DNA of 64,000 nucleotides, from NCBI GenBank assembly GCA_003164035.1, contig PLRS01000048.1, positions 1-64,000 on the forward strand, written 5' to 3'. The DNA comes from Bryobacterales bacterium (GTDB lineage Bacteria > Acidobacteriota > Terriglobia > Bryobacterales > Bryobacteraceae). Below are positions 50,497-58,902 of the stretch, piece after piece. The notes beneath the pieces were generated by a model that was not told where the DNA came from, did no database searches, and saw nothing but the letters and a program-made list of their open reading frames with translations. The position numbers and the translations under genes were made by a program. Position 1 is the first letter of the stretch, and each line of letters opens with the position of its first letter.

Positions 50497-50805
50497 ATGC
50501 TGAATTTAGATATGGAAAAATGTGAAGTTTGCCGGCTGCTCGAGGCACATTATCACCGGTGCAAAGAGAACGCTCTGGAAGCTAAGCGCCAACTCGGCCG
50601 GGCCACGACTTCCGAACAAGCCGAATGCGCGGCCGCCTGGTTGCGCCGGGCGGAAGAGCACTGGCTGGCGGCGATTAACGAGTTACTGACGTCTCCGCGC
50701 AGTTGTGCGTGCGAGCGGCCGGAACTGGCCGATGTCTTTGCGGACTATCGAACCGTGGAGCGCGCCGGCTCGGAACCGCAACCTATCTCCAGTTATGTCC
50801 AGTAA
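50497..50805 (+). CDS. Small Cys-containing helical protein, unknown function
   Basis: 102 aa. The start region has CEVCRLLEAHYHRCKENALE followed by a long amphipathic helix (CAAAWLRRAEEHWLAAINEL) and a CAC near the C-terminal third. CxxC plus further Cys/His could bind a metal. ATG 50497 or 50512. It ends 7 bp before repeat F3. No family recognised. Confidence 0.55.
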   Translation: MLNLDMEKCEVCRLLEAHYHRCKENALEAKRQLGRATTSEQAECAAAWLRRAEEHWLAAINELLTSPRSCACERPELADVFADYRTVERAGSEPQPISSYVQ

Positions 50806-50811
50806 TCCGAT

Positions 50812-50925
50812 GTGGCGCGCGCACTCGTGCGTGCCGCGTCGGCACTTTTGCCGACGCCCGGTGTACCGTACGCAAGCGGGTGTCGAGAAGAGTCTCGACA
50901 CGGCACGCACGAGTGCGTGCGCCAC
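50812..50925. repeat. Cloverleaf-like repeat F3
   Basis: Outer arms of 25 bp (GTGGCGCGCGCACTCGTGCG then TGCCG, and the inverse CGGCACGCACGAGTGCGTGC then GCCAC, one mismatch) enclose two inner hairpins: CGTCGGCA-CTTT-TGCCGACG (50837-50856) and GTGTCGAGA..TCTCGACAC (50880-50901). It ends 21 nt before the monooxygenase ATG. F3-like arms also occur at 18420-18681. Confidence 0.88.
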
Positions 50926-50946
50926 GTCGGGCTCCAGGATTTGGCA

Positions 50947-52269
50947 ATGACTTGCCTTATCGGCGCGGGCGCGGCGGGCATCGCCACTGCCTACGCGTTC
51001 AGCCGGGCGGGCATTGCCTTCGATTGGTTTGAAGCCGGCTCCGCGCCAGGCGGGCTGTGGCGCTACGACAACGACACCGGCAAATCGGCGGTATACGCGT
51101 CGCTCAAAACCAATACTTCGGCGCCCAACATGCGCCTGTTTGGCTACCAGATGCCGGAGTTGGGCGACGACTACCTGTGCCCCGGCGACGTGGTTCGCTA
51201 CCTGGATTCTTTCATCGATTTCGCCGGACTGGGAGCGCGCCTGCGGCGATCGACCGCAATCGAGACTGTGGAGCCGCTCGCCGCGGGAGGATTTTGCGTC
51301 ACCGGACAGCCACGTCACGGCGCCCGGTTTGCGGCAATCTACCACCATGTGGTGGTGGCAAATGGGCGCAACTGGGACCCCGTGATTTTGCAGGTTCCTG
51401 GGGAGTTTCACGGGCAGACGCTGCATGCGCTCTACTACAAGACGCCTGCCACGCTGGCGGACAAACGGGTGGTGGTTGCGGGATTTGGCAACACCGGAGC
51501 GGACATCGCCGTGGACGCCGCCAGCGTGGCTCGCGGCGTGATTCTATCGACCCGCACCGGTGGGCACCTTTCCAGCCGCTATCGCAGCGGCGTGCCCGCC
51601 GATCGGGAAACTGGCGGCGCAGGTTTGGGCAAAATTGTGCGGGACCGCGCCCGTCTGCTGCCCAGGCCGGTCCGCAATTGGCTGGCCGCCAGGCGCCTGT
51701 CGAAACGGGGCCTGTCCCCCAAAGTGGTGGCCGCTCTGGAAGCCGGAGCGAAGTTTCGGGCCAAGCCGCCTATCATCAACGACCGCATCGCGGGATTGAT
51801 CGATGCCGACCTGGTCCAGGTGCGTCCCGGAATCCGCGCTTTCGAGGGCGGCACGGTTCGCTTTGAAGACGGTTCCGCGGCGGAAGCCGATCTGGTGATC
51901 TGGGCTACCGGCTATCGCACCTCGTTTCCTTTCTTTTCAGATGCCATGGCCGAATCGAACGGCCAGTTTCGCGACCGCTATCTGCGCGTGGCGGCGCCGC
52001 ACCAGCCGGGCTTGTACTTCGTGGGCCACGCAGCCGTGATCGGCCCGGTTTTCCCGGTGCTCGAAGCGCAGGCCAGAGCCGTGGCGGCGTGGATCGGCGG
52101 AAACTGCCATCTGCCGGATGGCGACGAGTTGGCGAGAGAAGCCAGGCGCGAGTCCGAAAGCGCCCGTAAGACATGGCCGGAAATCTCGCGCGCCGAGGAC
52201 ACGCTGGAAACATACCCTTATCTGCGCCTGCTCGGCCGCGAATTGCGGCGCCTCAGGGCTTCGCCCTGA
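50947..52269 (+). CDS. Flavin-containing monooxygenase (class B type)
   Basis: 440 aa. The FAD Rossmann motif is TCLIGAGAAGIATAYAF at the start; the NADPH motif is VVVAGFGNTGADIAVDAA near 180; the ATG motif is VIWATGYRTSFPFF near 317. The region PGEFHGQTLHALYYK occupies the place of the FMO identifying sequence. It should oxygenate N, S or ketone substrates with NADPH and O2. The frame extends 45 codons upstream into repeat F3; the Rossmann strand begins at ATG 50947. Confidence 0.87.
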   Translation: MTCLIGAGAAGIATAYAFSRAGIAFDWFEAGSAPGGLWRYDNDTGKSAVYASLKTNTSAPNMRLFGYQMPELGDDYLCPGDVVRYLDSFIDFAGLGARLRRSTAIETVEPLAAGGFCVTGQPRHGARFAAIYHHVVVANGRNWDPVILQVPGEFHGQTLHALYYKTPATLADKRVVVAGFGNTGADIAVDAASVARGVILSTRTGGHLSSRYRSGVPADRETGGAGLGKIVRDRARLLPRPVRNWLAARRLSKRGLSPKVVAALEAGAKFRAKPPIINDRIAGLIDADLVQVRPGIRAFEGGTVRFEDGSAAEADLVIWATGYRTSFPFFSDAMAESNGQFRDRYLRVAAPHQPGLYFVGHAAVIGPVFPVLEAQARAVAAWIGGNCHLPDGDELAREARRESESARKTWPEISRAEDTLETYPYLRLLGRELRRLRASP

Positions 52270-52601
52270 ATATCCCTTCGGGATATGGAAGTCGAGGAAG
52301 ACAGAAGGGTGCGCGACATGAGTGGAGGCCAGCGCGATTCATTTCATTAGTAAAACGCCTGGAAACCCAGCGTACGTGAACGCAAGGCAGCGTAGCCGCG
52401 AACTAAGGCGCGGGTCGTCTCCGCGTTCGCGGGAGTACGGCAGGCTATGCGAAAGAAGCGCCGGGATGAGTCCCGGCGTGGCAGACTGAGAGTCCGCTCC
52501 ACGAAGAAGCCATTGCAGCCACTTCTATGTCGCGCAGGAGCTAACGGCCGGAGTCCTTCTGTCTTCTCCCCTTCTGCCTTCCTCAACTTCCACACCGCGA
52601 C
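52270..52601. other. Non-coding interval with hairpins and repeat F4
   Basis: 332 bp. ATATCCCTTCGGGATAT (about 52269-52286) is a perfect hairpin just after the monooxygenase stop. Repeat F4 copy 2 lies at 52459-52503. I see no gene. Confidence 0.65.
52459..52503. repeat. Repeat F4, copy 2
   Basis: CGCCGGGATGAGTCCCGGCG followed by TGGCAGACTGAGAGTCCGCT and CCACG: inverse of 20519-20563 with two differences in 45 bp. Confidence 0.75.
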
Positions 52602-53390
52602 CTAGAAATGGTCCCGGCGATCCGGTTCGACGGTGCCGAGGCCGGCGTATTCTTCTTTCACTTTCACCACCTTGTCGCCCACGAAGGTGACGAAGCTGAT
52701 CTTGCCCGGCGCGGTGCCGTACACCCAGTCTTCGAACTCGGTGCCGTCCTTGGTTTCTCGCGACTTGTGCTCGGGGCGCCCCATCGCCATCAAGACCTGC
52801 TCGCGCGTCATGCCCTCGCGGGCGCGCCGTTCCTTGATCGCCTTCCGGACCACCGGCGGGAGGTTCTCCGCATAGATCTCGGTGGCGCTATGGGGGTCGA
52901 AATCGAGAATCGGCGCCAGCATCTTCTTGACTTCCGCCGCTTTAACCGGATCGAGAGGCTTATGGAACAGAATGACGATGGTGGTGCCGGCGGGAGCGTT
53001 GGAATCGCCCTGGTCGAGCGGCACGGTATTGCCCATGGCGCCAACCACCTGCGCGCCGCTGTACCAATGCCGGCCGCCGTTGAAGCCGCCATTCAGTTGC
53101 AGCACCAGGCGATCGCTCTCGATCTCCACCTTGGTGATCTGGATCATGTCGCCCAGGCGCGCGGCCGGTCCGTTCTGGTGGGCCACATCGGCCCACGCCT
53201 GCTTGTCCCAGGTGCCTTTGGCGTCGAATTCCAACGGTTTCCTGGCGCGCGGCACCAGCACCTTGGCCTTGGCGTACTCGGCCATCAGCCCGCGCGTCAG
53301 CTCCACGCGGTCCTGGAAGGTGAGCTTGTCCGCCGCGGGGCAAAAACCGGGCGACAAGCTCAGGATCGCAATGGCGGCGACGACGCGCAT
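52602..53390 (-). CDS. Secreted protein with BamE-like C-terminal region, unknown function
   Basis: 262 aa with a signal peptide (MRVVAAIAILSLSPGFCPA). The middle has conserved-looking acidic and Gly-rich segments (LQLNGGFNGGRHWYSGAQV). The C-terminal 60 residues, REGMTREQVLMAMGRPEHKS.. FEDWVYGTAPGKISFVTFVG, follow the pattern of BamE/SmpA domains, which occur in outer-membrane lipoproteins. No lipobox is evident. It overlaps the end of the CPBP protease gene by 31 bp, so the two are co-transcribed. Confidence 0.6.
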   Translation of the reverse strand: MRVVAAIAILSLSPGFCPAADKLTFQDRVELTRGLMAEYAKAKVLVPRARKPLEFDAKGTWDKQAWADVAHQNGPAARLGDMIQITKVEIESDRLVLQLNGGFNGGRHWYSGAQVVGAMGNTVPLDQGDSNAPAGTTIVILFHKPLDPVKAAEVKKMLAPILDFDPHSATEIYAENLPPVVRKAIKERRAREGMTREQVLMAMGRPEHKSRETKDGTEFEDWVYGTAPGKISFVTFVGDKVVKVKEEYAGLGTVEPDRRDHF

Positions 53391-54241
53391 ACGGCAAGCT
53401 CCGCTGGCGGATCGAGTATCGGCGAGAACTGCCGGCGAACCGGCGCCCGAAAAAGATACGCGAACAGCGCCACTAATACTCCGCCGGTGAGAACGCTAGC
53501 TTCCGGGCCGTATTGGCCCCCGCTCCACAGCGGTCCGGCGGACCACGACAATTCGTAACCCGTCACATTCATTGTAAGCCCGCTGACGTTCACGCCCAAC
53601 AGCGGCAGCGAGAGGTTCCACCCGAAATGCAGGCCGAAGGGAAGCCACAGATCGTGGCTGCGCAAATAAGCGTAGCCGAAGAGAATCCCGAAGCCGGCCG
53701 TATTCACCACACTGAACCAACTCGCATGGGGATTGCGCGCGTGCATCAGGCCGAAGATCAAACCCGCCGGCAGCACCGTGGCCCAGCCGCCGGCCCGCGC
53801 CACCACGGCCTGAAATCCGTAGCCGCGAAAGAACAATTCCTCGCCCGCCGCGCCGAACGCCAATAGTCCGGCCAACACCAGCGTGCTCACTGCCGACCAC
53901 GATTCCCCGGGGACGTGTACCAGCCGAGCCGCGCCGAAGGCCAGCGCCGGGACAGTCACCAGCAAAGCGGCCGCGATTCCGCCGCCCAGGCCCAGCGCCA
54001 GGTTGTCGGCCGAGGCGCGCGACCAGCGTATTCCAGCGTCCGCCAGCGGCCGGTCTTCGAAGATGCGCAGCGCCAGCCAGTTGGTGAAGATGGCCCCAAC
54101 CAGCGCCGTGGTGGTGATCCCGACCAGAAATCCGCCCAGCCAGGCCAGCAACGGCCCGAACAGGTTGATGCTCAGAAAATAGAGCACCAGGTAAACGGCG
54201 ACGTGAACGGCGATCCGGATGGGATCGTTGCGGCCAGCCAT
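53360..54241 (-). CDS. CPBP family intramembrane metalloprotease
   Basis: 293 aa, about eight membrane helices. The three CPBP motifs are GEELFFRGYGF (EExxxR), FGLMHARNP (FxxxH) and LPFGLHFGWNL (HxxxN-like), as in Rce1-like proteases and putative CAAX proteases. GGAGAG stands 2 nt before the ATG at 54241. Substrate unknown. The long C-terminal tail of about 50 residues after the last helix overlaps the next gene. Confidence 0.88.
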   Translation of the reverse strand: MAGRNDPIRIAVHVAVYLVLYFLSINLFGPLLAWLGGFLVGITTTALVGAIFTNWLALRIFEDRPLADAGIRWSRASADNLALGLGGGIAAALLVTVPALAFGAARLVHVPGESWSAVSTLVLAGLLAFGAAGEELFFRGYGFQAVVARAGGWATVLPAGLIFGLMHARNPHASWFSVVNTAGFGILFGYAYLRSHDLWLPFGLHFGWNLSLPLLGVNVSGLTMNVTGYELSWSAGPLWSGGQYGPEASVLTGGVLVALFAYLFRAPVRRQFSPILDPPAELAVCASSPPLRS

Positions 54242-54603
54242 GCTCTCCAGTATGGCAGTTGGAGGGGTCGGTTTTCGCAAAGGTTCGCGATCCCAGTCCT
54301 GCGCCGGCCCGAGTGAGCGGGGCGCCAGCTTGACCCGCGTGCAGAATCCGTTCCTTGGAGTGCAAGGTTTGCACCGCGAGGCCAGTCGTCAAAATCGGCA
54401 CCGAGCTGCTCTGGCGCTGTTGAGACGGCAAGAGGCCGTGGACTGACGGGATCTTGCCATGTGAGCGGCGGCTTACGTTCCATGGGCATCCAGTGCGCGC
54501 TCCGCGCTTCCACGTTGACGATTCGTTGGCTCGGGAGTCAATTCAGGACGCATCCCCGAAAGACGTCACCGATACACATGGAGATTTGGTGGGCTTCGTG
54601 CAC
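54242..54603. other. Non-coding interval between divergent genes
   Basis: 362 bp without a recognisable gene, repeat or promoter of good quality. Confidence 0.5.
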
Positions 54604-55392
54604 ATGAGACGAGCGATGACTACGCTTCTTAAAGCAGGAAACACGATATGCGTAGCGGAAAGCTGCCGTTCGCGACGGGCGCTGGAGCGCCAAATCGGGC
54701 TCTTGCTGTCGGTAATCGCGAGTCTCGCAACCCTCCCGGTGCCGGCAAGGGCGCAACCCCTGCCCGATTCCGAAGATCCCCCCGGCACGGCTGTAAACAC
54801 AACCCCGGCGCAACCGTACCTGCCATACACTCGTCCGACGCAGACAATCAAGCTCCACAACTACCTCTTCGACGCGTTCGGCCCCTATCCCATCGCCGGG
54901 GCAGCCATGGCGGCTGGCATTAGCCAGGCCGGCCATGGAATTCCGGAGTGGCGGCAAGGCGCCGAGGGCTACGGCAGGCGTTTCGGGTCCGACTTCGGAA
55001 TCACGGTGGTAACGAATACCACGCGCTACGCGCTGGCGGAAGCCTTCAAGCAAGACGCGTTGTACTACCGCTGCGATTGCACCGGCGTGTTTCCACGCTT
55101 AAGGCATGCCGTGGTTTCCACCGTGACGGCACGGCGTGGCGCCGACGGCCACCGCGTCTTCTCCGTTCCCGCGCTGGTTGCGCCTTATGTAGGCACGATG
55201 GCGGCCGTCTATGCCTGGTTCCCCGACCGCTACGGCGCCAAGGATGCGCTCCGTATGGGCAACTACAACCTGCTGGCATATGTGGGCGCCAACATCGCCC
55301 TGGAGTTTCTCTATAGCGGATCCCACTCCTTGCGTTCCCGAATGCACTTAAACAACAGACACGGAGCGCCAACTCCGGGGTCGAATCCATGA
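54604..55392 (+). CDS. Exported protein of unknown function
   Basis: 262 aa with a signal peptide whose hydrophobic core is IGLLLSVIASLATLPVPARA. The mature part has hydrophobic glycine-rich stretches (YPIAGAAMAAGISQAGHGIP, VPALVAPYVGTMAAVYAWFP) and a YYRCDCTGVF element. I recognise the type from acidobacterial proteins of unknown function but cannot name a role. ATG 54604 or 54616; the longer frame from 54454 lacks signal-peptide features. It ends 64 bp before the Mla operon. Confidence 0.62.
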   Translation: MRRAMTTLLKAGNTICVAESCRSRRALERQIGLLLSVIASLATLPVPARAQPLPDSEDPPGTAVNTTPAQPYLPYTRPTQTIKLHNYLFDAFGPYPIAGAAMAAGISQAGHGIPEWRQGAEGYGRRFGSDFGITVVTNTTRYALAEAFKQDALYYRCDCTGVFPRLRHAVVSTVTARRGADGHRVFSVPALVAPYVGTMAAVYAWFPDRYGAKDALRMGNYNLLAYVGANIALEFLYSGSHSLRSRMHLNNRHGAPTPGSNP

Positions 55393-55456
55393 TTGACGGA
55401 GACTTCAGGGCGGCCGCGGGCATGGCCCCCCACTTCCCCGGCTAAGGGCCTTACTC

Positions 55457-56239
55457 ATGTCCCCCACTGTCAGTTCCTCCAAAAACCCGATCAATGAGTT
55501 TTTCGAGTGGTTCGGCGATCTGGGTATATTCTTCTGGCAAGTTATGCGGGCCGCGGTGACGCCGCCGTTCGAATTCCGCGAACTGTTTCGACAACTCGAC
55601 GAGATCGGATCGAAGTCCCTGCCTTTGGTCGCCGCGGCCGGCGCCGCTATCGGAGTTGTGCTCTCGCTTGAGACTCGTCACAGCCTAATTCGATTCGGGG
55701 CCAAATCGATGCTTCCCACCGCCATCGTGTTTTCCGTGGTTCACGAGATGGGTCCGATCGTCACCGGTCTGATAGTGAGTGGCCGGGTAGGCGCCGGCAT
55801 CGGAGCGGAATTGGCGTCGATGAAAGTGACCGAGCAGATCGACGCCATCGAGGCATCCGCGGTAAACCCTTATCGGCTACTGGCGGCGACCCGCATCCTG
55901 GCCTGCATCCTGATGCTGCCTCTCCTGACCCTCACCGCCGATTTCTGCGCCTTGATGATGGGCTGGGTTTCGCAGGCTCTAGCCGAGCCGATCTCTTTAT
56001 ATAAGTTTATCAACGACGGTTTTAGGGGCGCCAACTTCAACGACTTACTGCCACCCACGCTTAAGACCGCGATGTTTGGCCTGATCATTGGGCTGATCGC
56101 GTGTTTTCAGGGAATGCGGACACGGGGCGGCGCCGGAGGCGTGGGCCGTGCGGCCATGAACTCGGTGGTCTTGTCGTCTCTGTTCGTGATTTTGGGAAAT
56201 GTTGTGCTGGTGAAATTAATCATTATCTTTTTCCCGTAA
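55457..56239 (+). CDS. mlaE: MlaE-type ABC permease (lipid transport)
   Basis: 260-aa permease of the MlaE/YrbE family. Typical words are VMRAAVTPPFEFRELFRQLDEIG, AAAGAAIGVVLSLETRHSLI, HEMGPIVTGLIVSGRVGAGIGAEL reduced to its core EMGPIVTGLIVSGRVGAGI, SMKVTEQIDAIEASAVNPYR and ACFQGMRTRGGAGGVGRA. With MlaF and the MCE protein that follow it forms an inner-membrane complex moving phospholipids between membranes. Confidence 0.93.
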   Translation: MSPTVSSSKNPINEFFEWFGDLGIFFWQVMRAAVTPPFEFRELFRQLDEIGSKSLPLVAAAGAAIGVVLSLETRHSLIRFGAKSMLPTAIVFSVVHEMGPIVTGLIVSGRVGAGIGAELASMKVTEQIDAIEASAVNPYRLLAATRILACILMLPLLTLTADFCALMMGWVSQALAEPISLYKFINDGFRGANFNDLLPPTLKTAMFGLIIGLIACFQGMRTRGGAGGVGRAAMNSVVLSSLFVILGNVVLVKLIIIFFP

Positions 56240-56270
56240 GCGCTTGGTCAAACACCTCGCGAAACAAGTT

Positions 56271-57089
56271 ATGGTTACAACCGATCGGATTGCGACGAAG
56301 CAAGAAAAAGCCGAGGATGACGGCAATGGACCAGTTGTCGCCGTCGAAGACTTGCATAAGTCCTTCGGCAGTCAAAAGGTTTTGAACGGGATCGGCTTGA
56401 CTGTGAGCCGTAGCGAGACCCTGGCGGTGCTGGGGCGCAGTGGTACCGGTAAGAGCGTATTGCTGAAGCTCATCATCGGCCTGCAGAAGCCCGACTCGGG
56501 ATCGATTCGCATCCACGGTCGGGACATCGCCGGCCTGGCTCTCGACCAGATCGGCGAAATCAGGAAGAAAATCGGGTTTCTGTTTCAGCGGGGCGCGCTT
56601 TACGATTCGCTGACCGTCGGGCAGAACGTCGCCTTTCCGCTGCAGCACCATACGAAAGAAATGTCGAGGTCCGAGCGGGCCGGCCGCGTCAGGGAGTTAC
56701 TGGCGGAAGTGGGAATGGAAGGCGACACCGAGAAGATGCCTTCGGATATCTCCGGTGGCATGCAGAAACGGGTAGGGCTGGCGCGTGCGCTGGCTTTGGA
56801 GCCGGATATTCTGCTGCTCGACGAGCCGACGGCCGGGCTCGACCCCATCAGTGCCGGCGAGATCGACGATCTGGTTCTCAGACTCGAAGAGGAACATCAC
56901 ATGGCATCCATCGTAGTGACTCACGATCTGCACAGCGCGAAGGCGATCGCGGACCGTCTGATTCTGCTCCATGAGGGAAATGTCGTGATCGAAGGTACCT
57001 TTGAAGAACTCCAGAAAAGTGACGACGAGTTTGTTAAGGCGTTTGTAAGACAATCGTGGGAGGACATATGTCGAGAGCGGCGCGTTTAG
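56271..57089 (+). CDS. mlaF: MlaF-type ABC ATPase
   Basis: 272 aa. Walker A GRSGTGKS, Q-loop LFQRGALYDSLTV, signature ISGGMQKRVGLARALA (the SGGM form of MlaF), Walker B ILLLDEPTAGLDP and switch VVTHDLHSA. Preferred start ATG 56271; TTG 56244 is possible. It energises the MlaE permease. It overlaps the MCE gene by 22 bp. Confidence 0.94.
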   Translation: MVTTDRIATKQEKAEDDGNGPVVAVEDLHKSFGSQKVLNGIGLTVSRSETLAVLGRSGTGKSVLLKLIIGLQKPDSGSIRIHGRDIAGLALDQIGEIRKKIGFLFQRGALYDSLTVGQNVAFPLQHHTKEMSRSERAGRVRELLAEVGMEGDTEKMPSDISGGMQKRVGLARALALEPDILLLDEPTAGLDPISAGEIDDLVLRLEEEHHMASIVVTHDLHSAKAIADRLILLHEGNVVIEGTFEELQKSDDEFVKAFVRQSWEDICRERRV

Positions 57090-58264
57090 GAGCTTTCATC
57101 GTTGCGACACTGGCAATTCTCGCGGCCGGTGTCTTCATTGTCGGGAGCAAGCGGTATCTCTTCAGCTCCACGTACCAATTGAAGACGCAATTCAAGGATG
57201 TGGCGGGCCTGGCGGTGGGAGACGATGTGCGGGTGGGAGGGGTTCACAGTGGAACCGTGCGCGACATCGCGTTGCCTCACAGACCGGGCGAAACGATTAC
57301 CGTAGCGATGGATCTCGGCAAGTCGACCCACGAAATCGTCAAGCGGGACTCCGTGGCCTCAATCGAAACCGAGGGCATGGTGGGCAGCCAGTATCTGGCC
57401 CTCTCCTTTGGATCCTCCGGGTCAGCCGACGTTCGCGATGGCGATAGCATCGCCAGTCAGCCGCCGCTCGAAATGGCAGCCCTGTTCAAAAAGGCGAGCG
57501 ATATTTTGGATAGCAGCCAGCAGTCCGCCCAGTACGCCACGCAAGCGACGGCCAATATCGCCTCGATTAGCGCCAAGATCGATGGCGGACAGGGAACCGT
57601 GGGAGCACTGGTCAACGACAAACAGCTCTATAACAACCTGGAACAGACGACCAGCGCTTTGCACGACACCATGCTCCATGCGCAAGAAGGGGTTACCGAC
57701 TTCCAGGAGAATATGGAGGCCATGAAGCACAACTTCCTGTTGCGCGGTTTTTTCAAGAATCGCGGCTACGAGGATTCCGCCGAACTGGCAAAGAATGAAA
57801 TCGAACGGCTGCCGCAAGGCACGCCGATGAAGGAGTTTACGTACCCGGCGAAGCAGCTCTTCGACAAGCACGATACAGCCGAGTTGAAGAACCAGAAATC
57901 TCTAAACGCCGGCGGCGGGTTCCTGGCCAATAACCAGTTCGGGATTGCGGTAGTCGTGGCATCGGCCGGCATGGAAGGCGATACGCAGAAGGACCTGGTG
58001 CTTACCGAAGCCCGGTCCATGGTGGTGCGCGAGTACCTGGTCGAGACCTTTGAATTCGACGATAGCCAGCTTAAAACTCTGGGAATGGGCAAGCAGACAG
58101 GCGCGGCCTTGGATGCCGGCTGGGGTACGGTACGGATTCTCATCTATCCGGCCGGAACCGAGATTCCGCCTAACAAACAGGCGCAGGTGGGAACCTCGTC
58201 CAAAGCGACCTCAAATCAACCGCTTCAAGCCCCTGTGTCCACAACGCCGAAACCACTGCGGTGA
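57068..58264 (+). CDS. mlaD: MCE/MlaD protein fused to an OmpA-like C-terminus
   Basis: 398 aa. An N-terminal anchor helix (FIVATLAILAAGVFIVGS) is followed by the MCE domain at about 35-115 (TYQLKTQFKDVAGLAVGDDV then RVGGVHSGTV; ETEGMVGSQYLALSFG). A helical region of about 100 residues carries coiled-coil potential. The last 110 residues (GIAVVVASAGMEGDTQKDLV, LTEARSMVVREYLVETFEFD, LKTLGMGKQ, GTVRILIYP) follow the OmpA-like peptidoglycan-binding fold. Ordinary MlaD ends after MCE and a short helix. GGAGGA lies 5 nt before ATG 57068. Confidence 0.85.
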   Translation: MSRAARLGAFIVATLAILAAGVFIVGSKRYLFSSTYQLKTQFKDVAGLAVGDDVRVGGVHSGTVRDIALPHRPGETITVAMDLGKSTHEIVKRDSVASIETEGMVGSQYLALSFGSSGSADVRDGDSIASQPPLEMAALFKKASDILDSSQQSAQYATQATANIASISAKIDGGQGTVGALVNDKQLYNNLEQTTSALHDTMLHAQEGVTDFQENMEAMKHNFLLRGFFKNRGYEDSAELAKNEIERLPQGTPMKEFTYPAKQLFDKHDTAELKNQKSLNAGGGFLANNQFGIAVVVASAGMEGDTQKDLVLTEARSMVVREYLVETFEFDDSQLKTLGMGKQTGAALDAGWGTVRILIYPAGTEIPPNKQAQVGTSSKATSNQPLQAPVSTTPKPLR

Positions 58265-58475
58265 TTGCCGTGACGGGCCAAGCTGGGGATGGTCAGCCTG
58301 CGCGGCCGGCTTTTCCCGGCTGCTCTGCAGGGCTGCCTGCTCCACGATTAGAGCCAAGGTTCCGTGAGAGATTCGCTTAACCAATCTGGAGATTCACTTA
58401 CCGAGCCGCGATCGCCAACGGAGCGGTTGCCCGGGAACCGACTTTCCCCGGTCGGTTGAGCACCCGTGGCCCTTA

Positions 58476-58554
58476 GTGGGACAGGCCTCCTGGCCTGTCG
58501 AGCCGAATGGAGAAACATTCAGCCTGTGCAGACGGGCCGGGATGCCTGTCCCGC
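58476..58554. repeat. Palindromic repeat F2
   Basis: Begins with the exact core GTGGGACAGGCCTCCTGGCC plus TGTC and ends GGATGCCTGTCCCGC, the inverse of its beginning with differences. The interior differs from the copy at 8185, so only the termini are conserved. Confidence 0.85.
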
Positions 58555-58798
58555 GTCCATGCCGGGAGGAGGCACCGGTTTTCGTCGGGTAGAAGAACGC
58601 AACATCCCTCCCTTTTGCCGTAGGGGAAAATTCTCCACAAGTAGTGGCGAATCGCAACGGGATGCGGGCGATTGTCCGGACTGGATTGGCGCCGCCGCCG
58701 AGGTTTCTGGCAAGGCACGCCGTTTTTTACAGAGATTTACGCACACGTTTCTTTTCTATGTTTTGGCGCTGTTTCATTCGATTGTGACCATTTAATTC

Positions 58799-58827
58799 TT
58801 GACCGGATCGAGAGAACCGCATATCAT
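58799..58827 (+). promoter_or_regulatory. Sigma-70 promoter of the giant TonB receptor
   Basis: TTGACC (58799-58804), 17-bp spacer, TATCAT (58822-58827); start near 58834. The same -10 hexamer and spacing occur at 10909-10937. The leader of about 69 nt ends with GGGGGAG 4 nt before the ATG. Confidence 0.7.
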
Positions 58828-58902
58828 CGTTCGGAAGAGTTTTCGATGAGGTGGAGCGAAAACTTGATAGAGCTACTGAGGTTAAGCTGAAAGGGGGAGT
58901 AC

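Larger units (their letters stand above)
58265..58902. other. Repeat-bearing interval before the giant TonB receptor
   Basis: It contains half of repeat F1 (58398-58429, ACCGAGCCGCGATCGCCAAC then GGAGCGGT), a complete F2 (58476-58554) and the receptor promoter (58799-58827). I see no gene. Confidence 0.7.

Noticed and set aside
50812-50946. N-terminal extension of the flavin monooxygenase
   Set aside because: These 45 codons are repeat F3; the FAD-binding strand begins at ATG 50947.
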